Positions 55,645 through 64,000 of a stretch of 64,000 nucleotides of DNA are shown piece by piece. The stretch spans positions 35,881-99,880 of the forward strand of contig JAFEMX010000014.1 of assembly GCA_016892645.1 (NCBI GenBank), read 5' to 3'. Source of the stretch: Micrococcaceae bacterium RIT 802 (GTDB taxonomy: Bacteria; Actinomycetota; Actinomycetes; Actinomycetales; Micrococcaceae). Positions within the stretch are counted from its first letter, which is position 1; each line of letters starts with the position of its first letter. Both the position numbers and the translations under genes were made by a program. The notes under the pieces are model-generated. The model was not told where the DNA came from, did no database searches, and worked only from the letters and a program-made list of their open reading frames with translations.

Positions 55645-56082
55645 GTGCCCCCGCAGGAAACCGAAGAATTCGACGACGACCTCGCCGCGCGGCTGCGCGT
55701 GGCCATCATGCGGGTCTCCCGGCGGCTCCGCGTGGAGGTCGGCGGAGGAGCTGTCACCGCCGGACAGTATTCCGTCCTGGTGGCGCTGTGGCATGAACCG
55801 CGGACCCTCGGGCAGCTGGCCGCCCGCGAACGCGTCCAGGCCCCCTCGATGACCCGGATCGCCAAGGCACTGGAGGAGGGCGGATACGTGGAACGCACCG
55901 GCCACCCCGATGACGGCCGCCAGGTGCTGGTCGCCATCACGGATGCGGGCCGGGCCGTGGTGGACCAGGTCCGCAACCAGCGCACCGCCTGGTTGTCCCG
56001 CCACGTCGCCGACCTCGACGAGGGCGACCGGGCCACCCTGGGCCGGGCCGCCGAGCTGCTGACGGAAATGAACGCCCGATGA
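55645..56082 (+). CDS. MarR-family transcriptional regulator
   Basis: The 145-residue product has the MarR fold: VTAGQYSVLVALWHEP, LGQLAARERVQAPSMTRIAKALEEGGYVER and the wing GHPDDGRQVLVAITDAG. I chose GTG 55645 because CCAGGAG precedes it and it gives the usual size; the longer frame from 55591 has no site. Its stop overlaps the MFS start (ATGA), so the two genes form a coupled operon typical of drug-efflux units. A TTAGC-ATC-GCTAA repeat lies upstream. Confidence 0.9.
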   Translation: MPPQETEEFDDDLAARLRVAIMRVSRRLRVEVGGGAVTAGQYSVLVALWHEPRTLGQLAARERVQAPSMTRIAKALEEGGYVERTGHPDDGRQVLVAITDAGRAVVDQVRNQRTAWLSRHVADLDEGDRATLGRAAELLTEMNAR

Positions 56083-57422
56083 GCCAGATGTTCAAGGCAC
56101 TCTCCGTGCCGAACTACCGGCTGTGGGTCTCCGGCGCGCTGGTGTCCAACATCGGCACCTGGATGCAGCGCGTGGCCCAGGACTGGCTGGTGCTCACCGT
56201 GCTGACGGACAATTCCGGCACGGCCACCGGCATCACGACCGGGCTGCAGTTCCTGCCGATCCTCTTCCTGGGCCCCTACGCTGGGCTGGTCGCCGACCGG
56301 TACGACAAGCGCAAGCTGCTGCTCATCACCCAGACCATCATGGGGCTCTGCGCCCTGGTGCTCGGCCTGCTGGTGCTCACCGATACCGCCGAACTCTGGC
56401 ACGTCTACACCCTGGCCTTCGTGCTGGGGCTGGCCAGCGCGTTCGACGCCCCCGCCCGCCAGGCCTTCGTCTCCGAGGTCGTCGGGCCGGACGACGTGCC
56501 CAACGCCGTAGCCCTGAACAGCGCCTCCTTCAACCTGGCCCGCCTCGCCGGCCCCGGCGTCGCCGGCGTCCTCATCGCCTGGCTCGGCACCGCCCCGGCG
56601 TTCCTGGTCAACGCGGCCAGTTTCGCCGCCGTGCTGCTCTCGATCTGGAAGATGAAGCCGGAGCTGCTCTACACGCCCAAGCCCGCGGTGCGCGCCAAGC
56701 ACCAGATCCGCGAGGGCATGCACTACATCAAGGGCCGTCCCGACCTGGTCATGATCCTGGTCCTGGCCGCCCTGATCGGCACGTTCGGGCTGAACTTCCA
56801 GATCACCAACGCCATGATGGCCACCCAGGCCTACGGGGTGGGGGCGGGGGAGTACGGGCTGCTCGGCTCGGTGATGGCGGTCGGGACCCTCGGTGGTGCC
56901 CTGCTGGCCGCCCGCCGCGGACGGTTCAGGCTGCGCTACCTGATCGGTGGCGCGATCCTCTTCGGGATCTTCAGCATCGGCGCCTCGGTGATGCCGACGT
57001 TTTGGCTCTATGCGCTGGCCCTGATACCGGTCGGGTTGGCCTCGCTGACGTTCCTGAACAGCTGCAACACCTCGATCCAGCTCTCCGTCGAGCCGCGGTT
57101 CCGCGGACGCGTGCTGGCGATCTACATGATGGTGATCCAGGGCGGGACCCCCATCGGCGCGCCGCTGGTCGGTTGGCTCGGCACCGAGTTCGGTGCCCGC
57201 TGGTCGATCGCCGCCGGCGGCATCATCGCCCTGGCGGCCGGGCTCTGGGCGTTGCAGTTCGTCCGCCGGGGCCGGCTCAACCAGCCGGTGTTCGCCACCG
57301 GCGACGGCCAGCCCTCCGGGGATGGCCAGCCCGCCGTCGCCAAACCGGAGGCCGAGGACCAGGGACCCCGGGGCGGGGACGCCCGGCCGGGCCGTCCGGC
57401 ATCCAGCCGGTCCACGGAATAG
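56079..57422 (+). CDS. MFS exporter (EntS/MFS_3-like)
   Basis: The 447-residue protein has twelve membrane helices of the MFS_3 branch: SVPNYRLWVSGALVSNIGTWMQRVAQDWLVL is the helix 1 signature, GPYAGLVADRYDKRKLLLITQ the motif A loop, and FDAPARQAFVSEVVGPDDVPNAVALNS the helix 4-5 region. This branch includes enterobactin exporter EntS and many drug pumps. The C-terminal 40 residues are a Gly/Pro/Asp-rich tail. It overlaps the MarR gene by four bases and is presumably induced by its substrate. Confidence 0.9.
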   Translation: MSQMFKALSVPNYRLWVSGALVSNIGTWMQRVAQDWLVLTVLTDNSGTATGITTGLQFLPILFLGPYAGLVADRYDKRKLLLITQTIMGLCALVLGLLVLTDTAELWHVYTLAFVLGLASAFDAPARQAFVSEVVGPDDVPNAVALNSASFNLARLAGPGVAGVLIAWLGTAPAFLVNAASFAAVLLSIWKMKPELLYTPKPAVRAKHQIREGMHYIKGRPDLVMILVLAALIGTFGLNFQITNAMMATQAYGVGAGEYGLLGSVMAVGTLGGALLAARRGRFRLRYLIGGAILFGIFSIGASVMPTFWLYALALIPVGLASLTFLNSCNTSIQLSVEPRFRGRVLAIYMMVIQGGTPIGAPLVGWLGTEFGARWSIAAGGIIALAAGLWALQFVRRGRLNQPVFATGDGQPSGDGQPAVAKPEAEDQGPRGGDARPGRPASSRSTE

Positions 57423-57428
57423 CCCGGA

Positions 57429-58421
57429 TCAGTACCCGACGACCGGTGTCACGGTCACCGAGTCGCCGGAGAGCTCCAGCTTGGCGGTGAAGCCGAAGTC
57501 GTGCTCGACGGTGTTCTCGGTCTTGACGCCGGTCATCAGGTTCTGCTCCACCAGGTTCAGGGAGGTGCCGACTTCCAGCGGACGCAGCACCCAACCGCCG
57601 TCGTAGGGGCCGATCTCGACCTCCGGGTACCGCGTGATCTTCCAGTGGATCGAGTCCGAGGAGACGCGGGCCTCGGTGTCGTAGCTCAGGGGACAGCCTG
57701 CGGGTTTGAGGACCTGCTGCTCCGCGCAGCCGTCCAGGTACCGGTGCAGCTGTGCCTCGACGTCCTTGACCAGCTTGCTGGTGGGTTTGGTCGTCAGCTG
57801 GAGCCCGTCGCTTCCCGCCGCGGACGCGGAGTCGACGACGACCCGGCGTTTGGTGCCCTGGAAGTACTTGTCCCGGTAGCTGGACTCGACCACCGCGGGG
57901 AGGAAGACGGGCAGCTTCGCGGCGCCCTTCGCCAGCGGCGCCGTTTCGCCGTTGACCTGCACCTCGTTGGTCGTGTCCGCGGTGACGGTGATCTCCGGCA
58001 GGTCGGTGGCGGCAAACGCCCAGCGGTCGAAGAACAGCCAGTCCCTGCCCGTGCGGGTCAGGTGGAACACGGTTTCGTGGTCCTTCCCGTCGACCTGGTA
58101 CGTGGTGGTGACCTCGACCTTGCCGTCGGTGACCTCCCGGGCGTCCTGCACCGTGAAGTCCTCGATCGGCTTGACCGCGGCCTGCAGCGCCTCGCCGTCG
58201 AGCAGCAGGGCGTTGCCCTTCGGCTCCGCGGGGTCCAGCAGGCCCAGGGCCTGTTCGCCCTCTCCGTCCTGCAGCATCCCGAAGTACATGCTGACCTGCC
58301 GTTCGGGCCCGAAGACCTTCTGGTTCACCAGCGTGATGGTCACGACTGCGGCGATGGCAAGGACCATCAGCACGGCCAGCCACAGGGCCAGGACCCGGAT
58401 GGGCGAGGAAGCGTTTTTCAC
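57429..58421 (-). CDS. Membrane-anchored extracytoplasmic protein of unknown function
   Basis: The 330-residue product has a short N-terminus, one membrane helix (VLALWLAVLMVLAIAAVVTITLV) and a large outside domain. The domain appears to hold two related alpha/beta units with repeated DGEALQAAVKPIEDFTVQDA- and GWVLRPLEVGTSL-like strands, and one cysteine pair (YLDGCAEQQVLKPAGCPL). This recalls the NTF2-like tandem domains seen in actinobacterial anchored proteins, but I cannot assign a family. It converges with the MFS gene, six bases apart, and lies downstream of the HerA-like gene on the same strand. Confidence 0.68.
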   Translation of the reverse strand: MKNASSPIRVLALWLAVLMVLAIAAVVTITLVNQKVFGPERQVSMYFGMLQDGEGEQALGLLDPAEPKGNALLLDGEALQAAVKPIEDFTVQDAREVTDGKVEVTTTYQVDGKDHETVFHLTRTGRDWLFFDRWAFAATDLPEITVTADTTNEVQVNGETAPLAKGAAKLPVFLPAVVESSYRDKYFQGTKRRVVVDSASAAGSDGLQLTTKPTSKLVKDVEAQLHRYLDGCAEQQVLKPAGCPLSYDTEARVSSDSIHWKITRYPEVEIGPYDGGWVLRPLEVGTSLNLVEQNLMTGVKTENTVEHDFGFTAKLELSGDSVTVTPVVGY

Positions 58422-58483
58422 CTGTTACACGTTACCGGGAATGCCGTCGCCCCCGTGAAACGGGGACGACGGCGGTGATCGGC

Positions 58484-60049
58484 CTAGCGGCGACGGCGAC
58501 GGCGGGTGCCGAACATGCCGCGCATGAATTCCTTGCCCAGGATCCCGGCGGCCTGCAGCGCGAAGTCCATGACGGGGTTGTCCTGCTGGGCCGGTGGCCG
58601 GCTCTTGGAGGGGTGGCGCTCCTCGGGTGCCCGGGCCGGCTCTGCGTCCGGAGAGGTTCCCTCCGCACCCGGGGAGGCAGCGGCGTCGTGCCCTGCGGTG
58701 CGGGCGGCGAGGACCTCGAAGGCGGATTCACGGTCCACCGCGGTGCCGTACTGCTGCATCAGCGGCGAGGCGGCGGCGACCTGCCGGACGGTGCCGGCGG
58801 GGGAGGCACCCATGGTCGAGGTGGGGCTCCACATCCGGGTCCAGGCGACCGGGGTGGGTGCGCCCTTCTCGTTCATGACGACGACGACCGCCTCGCCGGT
58901 CCCGGCCTGGGTCAGCGCCTCGTTGAGGTCGTAGTCGCTGGTCGGGAACGTGGAGACCGTGGCCTTCAGCGCCTTGGCATCGTCGGGGGTGAACGCGCGC
59001 AGGGCATGCTGGACGCGGTTGGCCAGCTGGCCGAGGATCTCCCCGGGGACGTCCTTGGGGGTCTGCGTGATGAAGAAGACCCCCACGCCCTTGGAGCGGA
59101 TCAGGCGCACCGTGTTGGTGATCGAATCCATGAACGCCTTGGAGGCGTCATCGAAGAGCAGGTGGGCCTCGTCGAGGAAGAAGACCAGCTTCGGCTTGTC
59201 GGCGTCGCCGACTTCCGGCAGTTCCTCGAAGAGGTCGGCCAGCAGCCAGATGAGGAACGTGGAGAAGACCAGCGGCTGCTGCAGCAGCGAGGGCAGTTCG
59301 AGGCAGGAGAGCACGCCACGGCCGTCGTCGGCGATCCTGAGCAGTTCCGTGGTGTCGAACTCCGGTTCGCCGAAGAACTTCTCCATGCCCTTCGCCTCGA
59401 GGGCGACGAGTTCGCGCAGCAGCACGCCCGCGGTGGCCGAGGACAGCCCGCCGAGCTCGGCCAGGTCTGCCTTGCCCTCGTCGGAGGTCAGATGCTGGAT
59501 GACGGCCCGGAGGTCCTTCAGGTCGTAGAGCTCCAGGTCCTGCTGGTCCGCGTAGTGGAAGACGAGCAGCAGGCTGGACTCCTGCGTCTCGTTCAGCTCC
59601 ATGATGCGCGCCAGCAGCACGGGCCCGAACGAGGAGACCGTGGCGCGGATCGGGATGCCCTCGCCGCTGCCGCCCAGGCTGTAGTAGTCGACCGGGAAGG
59701 ACGCCGCCTCCCACTCCATGCCCACGCTCCGGGTGCGCTCGAGCAGCTTCCCGCTGCCCGTGCCCGGGGTGGAGAGCCCGGTCAGGTCGCCCTTCACGTC
59801 CGCCAGGAACACCGGGACCCCGGCGTTGGAGAGCTGTTCGGCCATGACCTGCAAGGTGATGGTCTTGCCGGTGCCGGTCGCCCCGGCGACCAGCCCATGG
59901 CGGTTCATCATCTTCAGCGGCAGCCTGACCTGCGCCTCGGGATGGACCTGGCCGTCGACCAGGGCCGCGCCCAGGGTGATCGCCCCGCCTTCGAAGGTGT
60001 AACCGCTGCTGATCTTCTCGACGTGCTGTTCCGGTGTGTTCTTCGCCAT
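58484..60049 (-). CDS. HerA-like ATPase (DUF853)
   Basis: The 521-residue product is a FtsK/HerA-superfamily ATPase of the DUF853 type. Walker A is AGATGTGKTITLQVMAE near residue 58, Walker B is LVFFLDEAHLLFDDASKAF near 290, and the sensor region VFFITQTPKDVPGEILGQLANRV follows. A charged, Ala/Pro-rich segment (about 440-495) precedes the basic tail RRRRR. Proteins of this type are presumed DNA-translocating hexamers; a nuclease partner such as NurA is not encoded nearby. The ATG at 60049 is the family start. Confidence 0.87.
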   Translation of the reverse strand: MAKNTPEQHVEKISSGYTFEGGAITLGAALVDGQVHPEAQVRLPLKMMNRHGLVAGATGTGKTITLQVMAEQLSNAGVPVFLADVKGDLTGLSTPGTGSGKLLERTRSVGMEWEAASFPVDYYSLGGSGEGIPIRATVSSFGPVLLARIMELNETQESSLLLVFHYADQQDLELYDLKDLRAVIQHLTSDEGKADLAELGGLSSATAGVLLRELVALEAKGMEKFFGEPEFDTTELLRIADDGRGVLSCLELPSLLQQPLVFSTFLIWLLADLFEELPEVGDADKPKLVFFLDEAHLLFDDASKAFMDSITNTVRLIRSKGVGVFFITQTPKDVPGEILGQLANRVQHALRAFTPDDAKALKATVSTFPTSDYDLNEALTQAGTGEAVVVVMNEKGAPTPVAWTRMWSPTSTMGASPAGTVRQVAAASPLMQQYGTAVDRESAFEVLAARTAGHDAAASPGAEGTSPDAEPARAPEERHPSKSRPPAQQDNPVMDFALQAAGILGKEFMRGMFGTRRRRRR

Positions 60050-60330
60050 GGGCTCACCTTATGCGCACCGGTGGCCGGGCGCACCGGTTTCCCGGCCGGA
60101 AATCGTCGCGGCGCGCTGGCTGGCCCGGGAGGGTACGGCGTCCGCGACCGGATGGCCAGCCGCTGCGGGAGGCGGCCGTCATGCGTCCGTCACATGACGC
60201 CCGGACCCCCGCTCATGACGGCCAGGGCCCCGGATCCCGGGCAACATCCGGTCATATTCGCGTTCATGACGCGGCCCGGCAGGTGGTCCTTGCGGGACGG
60301 CCGACGGCCTGTCTTAGATGGTGGAACCAC
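60050..60330. other. Intergenic region with repeated CATGACG motifs
   Basis: No gene is visible. CATGACG occurs three times in about 75 bases: within the palindrome CGTCA-CA-TGACG at 60188-60199, near 60213 and near 60264. This lies upstream of the SAM riboswitch and could include its promoter and a regulator site, but no known box fits. Confidence 0.35.
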
Positions 60331-60438
60331 CCATCAAGAGCGGCCGAGAGATCTGGATCGACGACGCCGCAGCAACCATCGCCACCCACCCGGAGCCACC
60401 GGGGGGACGGCGAACGGTGCTACCGCCAGAAGCGATGG
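60331..60438 (+). promoter_or_regulatory. SAM-I riboswitch (S-box leader) upstream of metF
   Basis: CCATC (60331) and GATGG (60434) form the basal stem. Between them are ATCAAGAG, then CGAGAGATCTGGATCGACGA, GCAGCAACC and GGTGCTACCGCCAGAA, the conserved blocks of the SAM-I aptamer in order. It should reduce expression of metF-metE when S-adenosylmethionine is plentiful. A hairpin masking the metF ribosome site (60516-60536) could be the output switch. Confidence 0.85.
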
Positions 60439-60515
60439 AGACGCATCAGCGATCCACCGGGCGACGACCGTCGTGGCCCGGGGTCCCGCTGGCTCCGGCA
60501 CGTGCCGGTGCGCTC

Positions 60516-60536
60516 CCTCGCACCGACCTTGCGAGG
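60516..60536 (+). promoter_or_regulatory. Hairpin covering the metF ribosome-binding site
   Basis: CCTCGC (60516-60521) pairs with GCGAGG (60531-60536) over a nine-base loop. The right arm contains the start of the GAGGAG ribosome site (60533-60538), seven bases from the metF ATG. This would block translation when formed. Confidence 0.6.
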
Positions 60537-60542
60537 AGAACC

Positions 60543-61478
60543 ATGAGTGAACACGTCAATGGCACGGCGCCACCGGCCCTGTCGTTCGAGCTGTACCCGC
60601 CCCGCGACCAGCGGGCCGTCCCCGGAGTGCTGGAGACGGTCGGCGCCCTGGCCGATGCCCGTCCCGACTACGTGGCCGTGACCTACAACGGGACACCAGA
60701 GCGGCGTGAGGCCACCCTGGACCTGGTGGGCCACCTGGCTGCCGCCACCCGTTTGCGGCCGCTGGCCCACCTGACCTGCGTAGGCGAGACCCGCGGGTCC
60801 CTGGCACTGCTGGTCGAACGGCTGATCGCCCTCGGCGTGCGCGGGGTGCTGGCCCTGCGCGGGGACCTGCCGACCGACCGGGCCACCTCCCGGGGCGATC
60901 TGCCCTTCGCCCGGCACCTCATCGAGCTGATCCGCGACGTGGAGTCCCGGCACTCCGCCGCCCTGTGCGGGGGGCGGCTCGCCGTCGGGGTGGCGGCCTA
61001 TCCGCAACGCCACCCCGAGTCCCCCTCGTTCGAGCACGACGTGGAGGTGCTGCTGGCCAAGGAGCGGTCCGGGGCGGACTTCGCGATCACCCAGGTCTAC
61101 TTCGGCGAGGGCGACTACGGCCACCTGCTCCAGGCGGCCCGGGCCGCCGGCGTCACGATCCCCATCGTCCCCGGCCTCATCGCCTTCGACTCGGTCCGCC
61201 GGCTGGTCCGGCTGAGCGAACTGGCCGGCATCGCCCCGGACGCCGGGCTGGCCCACCGGCTGGAGGACGCCGGCGACGAGGCGGCACGCCGGCGGATCGG
61301 CATCGACCACGCGGTCCGCCTGGCCAACACCGCCATCGCCGACGGCGCCCCCGGCATCCACCTCTACACGTTCAACGACCACCGCGGCCCGCTGGGCGTC
61401 GTCGACCGGCTCGGGCTGACCGGCCGTTTCGCCGACCCCGCCCCCGGGTACGGGCGGCTCTCCGCCGCCCCCGCCTGA
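60543..61478 (+). CDS. metF: Methylenetetrahydrofolate reductase
   Basis: The 311-residue product is a MetF-type flavoenzyme that reduces methylene-THF to methyl-THF, the methyl donor for MetE. The early Glu is in LSFELYPPRDQ, followed by DYVAVTYNGT and LAHLTCVGETRG. GVRGVLALRGDLP near residue 97 is the FAD-site block, and KERSGADFAITQVYF near 175 is the C-terminal half landmark. GCGAGGAGAACC precedes the ATG. It is under a SAM-I riboswitch and is followed by metE 91 bases downstream, forming a methionine-synthesis operon. Confidence 0.92.
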   Translation: MSEHVNGTAPPALSFELYPPRDQRAVPGVLETVGALADARPDYVAVTYNGTPERREATLDLVGHLAAATRLRPLAHLTCVGETRGSLALLVERLIALGVRGVLALRGDLPTDRATSRGDLPFARHLIELIRDVESRHSAALCGGRLAVGVAAYPQRHPESPSFEHDVEVLLAKERSGADFAITQVYFGEGDYGHLLQAARAAGVTIPIVPGLIAFDSVRRLVRLSELAGIAPDAGLAHRLEDAGDEAARRRIGIDHAVRLANTAIADGAPGIHLYTFNDHRGPLGVVDRLGLTGRFADPAPGYGRLSAAPA

Positions 61479-61569
61479 CCACCACCGCCTACCCGCCATC
61501 ACCTACCCACCGGAACACCGCCGTCGACCCCGCCCGGGGCACGGCAACCACCACCGACAGGAGCACCCC

Positions 61570-63963
61570 ATGACCGCCACCTTCCCCGCAGCCACCGTCC
61601 TCGGCTACCCGCGCATCGGCCCCGACCGCGAACTGAAGAAGGCCCTCGACGCCCACTGGGCCGGGCGCCTGGACGCCGCCGGGCTGCACGCCGCGCACGA
61701 GGCACTGCAGGACGCCACCGTCGACCGCCTGGCAGCGCTCGGCCTGGACTCCACCGACTCGTCCATCCCCGCCGACTTCTCCCTCTACGACCAGGTCCTC
61801 GACGCCACCGCGGCCCTCGGCGCCCTGCCCACGCGGTTCGCCGACCTCGCCGGACCCGACGGATCCGTCGACACCGCCGGCTACTTCACCCTGGCCCGCG
61901 GCGACGCCGAGCGGGCGCCGTTGGAGATGACCAAGTGGTTCGACACCAACTACCACTACCTCGTCCCCGAAATCGGCCCGGACACGGCCTTCGCCCCGCT
62001 CGCCCACGCCCTCACCACGCTCGTCGCCCGGCACCGGCGCTCCGGCAACACGCTGCGCCCGGTCCTCGTCGGCCCGGTCACCTACCTGCTGCTGGCCAAG
62101 GCCGAGGACGGGGCACCGGCCGGCTTCGACCCGCTGGAACGCCTGGACGACGTCGTGGCCGCCTACCGCGGGATCCTCGCCGCGCTCGCCGATGCCGGGG
62201 CCGACTGGGTCCAGCTCGACGAGCCCGGCCTCGTCACCGACCGCGGCGCGGCCCACGCCGGAGCCGGCGGCACCGTGGAGCGGGCCTACCGTGCCCTGCT
62301 CGCGGAGGACGACGGCGGGGCCTCCTACCACGGCGGCCGGCGCCCGGCGCTGCTGGTCACCACCGGGTACGGCACCGCCGGGGACCGGGACGCCGCCGGC
62401 GAGGCCCTGGCGCTGCTGGCCGGCCTGGGCGTCGAGGCGGTCCACGCCGACCTGCTGCGCGGGGACACCCCGCGGCCGGAGGCACTGGCCCGCATCACCG
62501 CCGCCGGGAGCCGCTTCGTGGCCGGCATCGTCAACGGCCGCAACATCTGGCGCAACGACCTCGCCGCCTCGCTCGCCGCCCTCGAGGACCTGGCGTCGGC
62601 CGCGGGGCCGGTCACGGTGGCGACCACCACCTCGCTGTTCCACGTCCCCCACCGGGTCGACGCCGAGGCCTCCCTGCCCGACGGGCTGGCCGACTGGCTC
62701 GCCTTCGCCGACGAGAAGATCGGCGAGGTCCTCACCCTGGCCCGCGGGCTGGGGCAGGGCGCCGGGGCCATCCGCACCGAACTCGAGGCGGCAACCGCCG
62801 CCCGCGCCGCCCGCGCCACCAGTGCCGGCGTGCGGATCGACGCCGTCCGCGAACGCACCGCGTCCCTGGGCCCGGCGGACGTCGAGCGGGGCGGGCAGCA
62901 GGCCCGCGCCGCGGCCCAGCGCGCGCGGCTCGACCTGCCGGTGCTGCCGACCACGACGATCGGCTCCTTCCCGCAGACCACCGAGGTCCGCACGGCCCGC
63001 GCCGCCGCACGCCGCGGGGCGATCACGCCTGCCGAGTACGACGCCTTCCTGAAGCAGGAGATCGCCCGCGTCGTCCGGCTGCAGGAGGACATCGGGCTCG
63101 ACGTGGTCGTGCACGGCGAACCGGAGCGCAACGACATGGTGCAGTATTTCGCCGAGAACCTCGACGGATTCGCGGCCACCGAGCACGGCTGGGTCCAGTC
63201 CTATGGCTCGCGGTGCACCCGCCCGTCCATCCTCTGGGGCGACGTGACCCGGCCGGAGGCGTTCACCGTCCCGTGGACCACCCACGCCCAGTCGCTCACC
63301 GACCGCCCGGTCAAGGGCATGCTCACCGGGCCGGTGACCATCCTCGCCTGGTCGTTCGTCCGCGACGACCAGCCGCTGGCCGAAAGCGCCAACCAGGTAG
63401 CACTGGCCCTGCGCGAGGAGATCGCCGACCTCGAGGCCGCCGGGACGGCGATCATCCAGGTCGACGAGCCGGCCCTGCGTGAACTGCTGCCCCTGCGGGC
63501 GAGGGAGCAGGACGCCTACCTGGCGTGGTCCATCGCCGCCTTCCGGCTGGCCACCTCCGGGGTTGCCGACGCCACCCAGATCCACACGCACCTGTGCTAC
63601 TCGGAGTTCGGGGAGGTCATCAGCGCCATCGACGGCCTGGGCGCCGACGTCACCAGCATCGAGGCAGCCCGCTCGCGCCTCGAGGTCGTCGCCGACCTGG
63701 CCGGATTCGGCTACTCGCGCGGCATCGGCCCCGGCGTGTACGACATCCACTCCCCGCGGGTGCCGACCGAGGACGAGGTGGCCGGGCTGATCGCCACCGC
63801 CCTGGAGGGGCTGGACGCCGGGCAACTGTGGATCAACCCGGACTGCGGGCTGAAGACCCGCGGCTACGCGGAGACCACCGCTTCGCTGCGGAACCTCGTG
63901 GCCGCCGCCCGCCGCGCACGCGCCGGCGTCGAGGCCGGCGACCTGGACGCCGCCCTCGCCTGA
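61570..63963 (+). CDS. metE: Cobalamin-independent methionine synthase
   Basis: The 797-residue zinc enzyme transfers a methyl group from methyl-THF polyglutamate to homocysteine. Both barrels are present: N-terminal half starting VLGYPRIGPDRELKKALDAHW, and the C-terminal catalytic half starting LPTTTIGSFPQTTEVRTAR near residue 460. Zinc ligands are visible as the His and Cys of THLCYSEFGEV and the Cys of WINPDCGLKTRGY. ACAGGAGCA lies upstream of the ATG. Being zinc-dependent, it links methionine synthesis to the zinc supply seen elsewhere in the window. Confidence 0.96.
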   Translation: MTATFPAATVLGYPRIGPDRELKKALDAHWAGRLDAAGLHAAHEALQDATVDRLAALGLDSTDSSIPADFSLYDQVLDATAALGALPTRFADLAGPDGSVDTAGYFTLARGDAERAPLEMTKWFDTNYHYLVPEIGPDTAFAPLAHALTTLVARHRRSGNTLRPVLVGPVTYLLLAKAEDGAPAGFDPLERLDDVVAAYRGILAALADAGADWVQLDEPGLVTDRGAAHAGAGGTVERAYRALLAEDDGGASYHGGRRPALLVTTGYGTAGDRDAAGEALALLAGLGVEAVHADLLRGDTPRPEALARITAAGSRFVAGIVNGRNIWRNDLAASLAALEDLASAAGPVTVATTTSLFHVPHRVDAEASLPDGLADWLAFADEKIGEVLTLARGLGQGAGAIRTELEAATAARAARATSAGVRIDAVRERTASLGPADVERGGQQARAAAQRARLDLPVLPTTTIGSFPQTTEVRTARAAARRGAITPAEYDAFLKQEIARVVRLQEDIGLDVVVHGEPERNDMVQYFAENLDGFAATEHGWVQSYGSRCTRPSILWGDVTRPEAFTVPWTTHAQSLTDRPVKGMLTGPVTILAWSFVRDDQPLAESANQVALALREEIADLEAAGTAIIQVDEPALRELLPLRAREQDAYLAWSIAAFRLATSGVADATQIHTHLCYSEFGEVISAIDGLGADVTSIEAARSRLEVVADLAGFGYSRGIGPGVYDIHSPRVPTEDEVAGLIATALEGLDAGQLWINPDCGLKTRGYAETTASLRNLVAAARRARAGVEAGDLDAALA

Positions 63964-63973
63964 CCCACCCGGT

Positions 63974-64000
63974 GCCGCACGGCCCTGCCGGCCGTGCGGC
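63974..64000 (+). terminator. Terminator hairpin after metE at the window edge
   Basis: GCCGCACGGCC (63974-63984) and GGCCGTGCGGC (63990-64000) form an 11-bp perfect stem with a five-base loop. The window ends at the last base of the stem, so any downstream T tract cannot be seen. Confidence 0.75.

Noticed and set aside
60331..60438. A SAM-IV rather than SAM-I leader
   Set aside because: The order ATCAAGAG, GCAGCAACC and GGTGCTA fits SAM-I better than SAM-IV, although both share core features.
61489..63825. A 778-codon open frame on the minus strand opposite metE
   Set aside because: The product is a Gly/Arg-rich shadow of metE codons with no family match.

Overview
The window is a 64 kb stretch of high-GC actinobacterial chromosome. 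The following point to a Micrococcales organism, probably of the Micrococcaceae: GC-rich codon use, a DtxR-family regulator with a typical 19-bp box, glycine and SAM-I riboswitches, an Rv2629-like protein, a short HU and zinc-free L28/L33/S14. This taxonomic placement is inference; there is no rRNA gene, and I found no tRNA gene, CRISPR array, integrase or intact insertion sequence.

Layout. 0-5.7 kb: a siderophore ABC ATPase fused to a siderophore-interacting flavoreductase (5' end outside the window), an acetyltransferase, an SDR, and a MarR repressor divergent from an ABC exporter. 5.7-15.1 kb: an accessory region of visibly lower GC. It holds a catalase-like protein, a LysR/M20-peptidase/MFS catabolic cluster, a HipBA module, two displaced fragments of a second copy of the ABC exporter, and a decayed AlbA_2-domain gene. 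15.1-27.4 kb: manganese uptake (mntH-mntR) under a DtxR-type box, an ECM4-like thiol transferase, an RNase HI fusion, a beta-lactamase-fold hydrolase, a MerA-like oxidoreductase, ApbE with a truncated FMN-binding protein, a GDSL hydrolase, a VIT1-like transporter and an amino acid permease. 27.5-35.8 kb: a glycine-riboswitch operon gcvP-gcvT-gcvH-glyA-sdaA that can convert glycine through serine to pyruvate. 35.8-37.6 kb: M-box riboswitch and mgtE. 37.6-49 kb: a baeRF/Rv2629-like protein, a zinc-binding lipoprotein, a YibE/F protein, a permease, an acyl-CoA dehydrogenase with a divergent MarR, the zinc-free ribosomal cluster rpmB-rpmG-rpsN, a DUF1992 protein and an AztD-like zinc chaperone. 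49-57.4 kb: HU, copC with a fused copD-ctaG gene, a lipoprotein, a thioredoxin-NHL protein and a MarR-MFS pair. 57.4-64 kb: a membrane-anchored unknown protein, a HerA-like ATPase, and a SAM-I riboswitch in front of metF-metE.

Metal handling is the recurring theme: iron (ABC-SIP, VIT1), manganese (MntH/MntR), magnesium (M-box/MgtE), zinc (SBP, AztD, candidate Zur boxes, cysteine-poor ribosomal proteins) and copper (CopC, CopD-CtaG). The most unusual items are the ABC-SIP fusion, the scrambled second ABC copy around hipBA, the shrunken FMN-binding protein next to apbE, the zinc-sparing set with two related Zur-like boxes, and a ribosome-site hairpin that the SAM riboswitch could control. I did not find a wholly new multi-gene system that I could defend from sequence alone.
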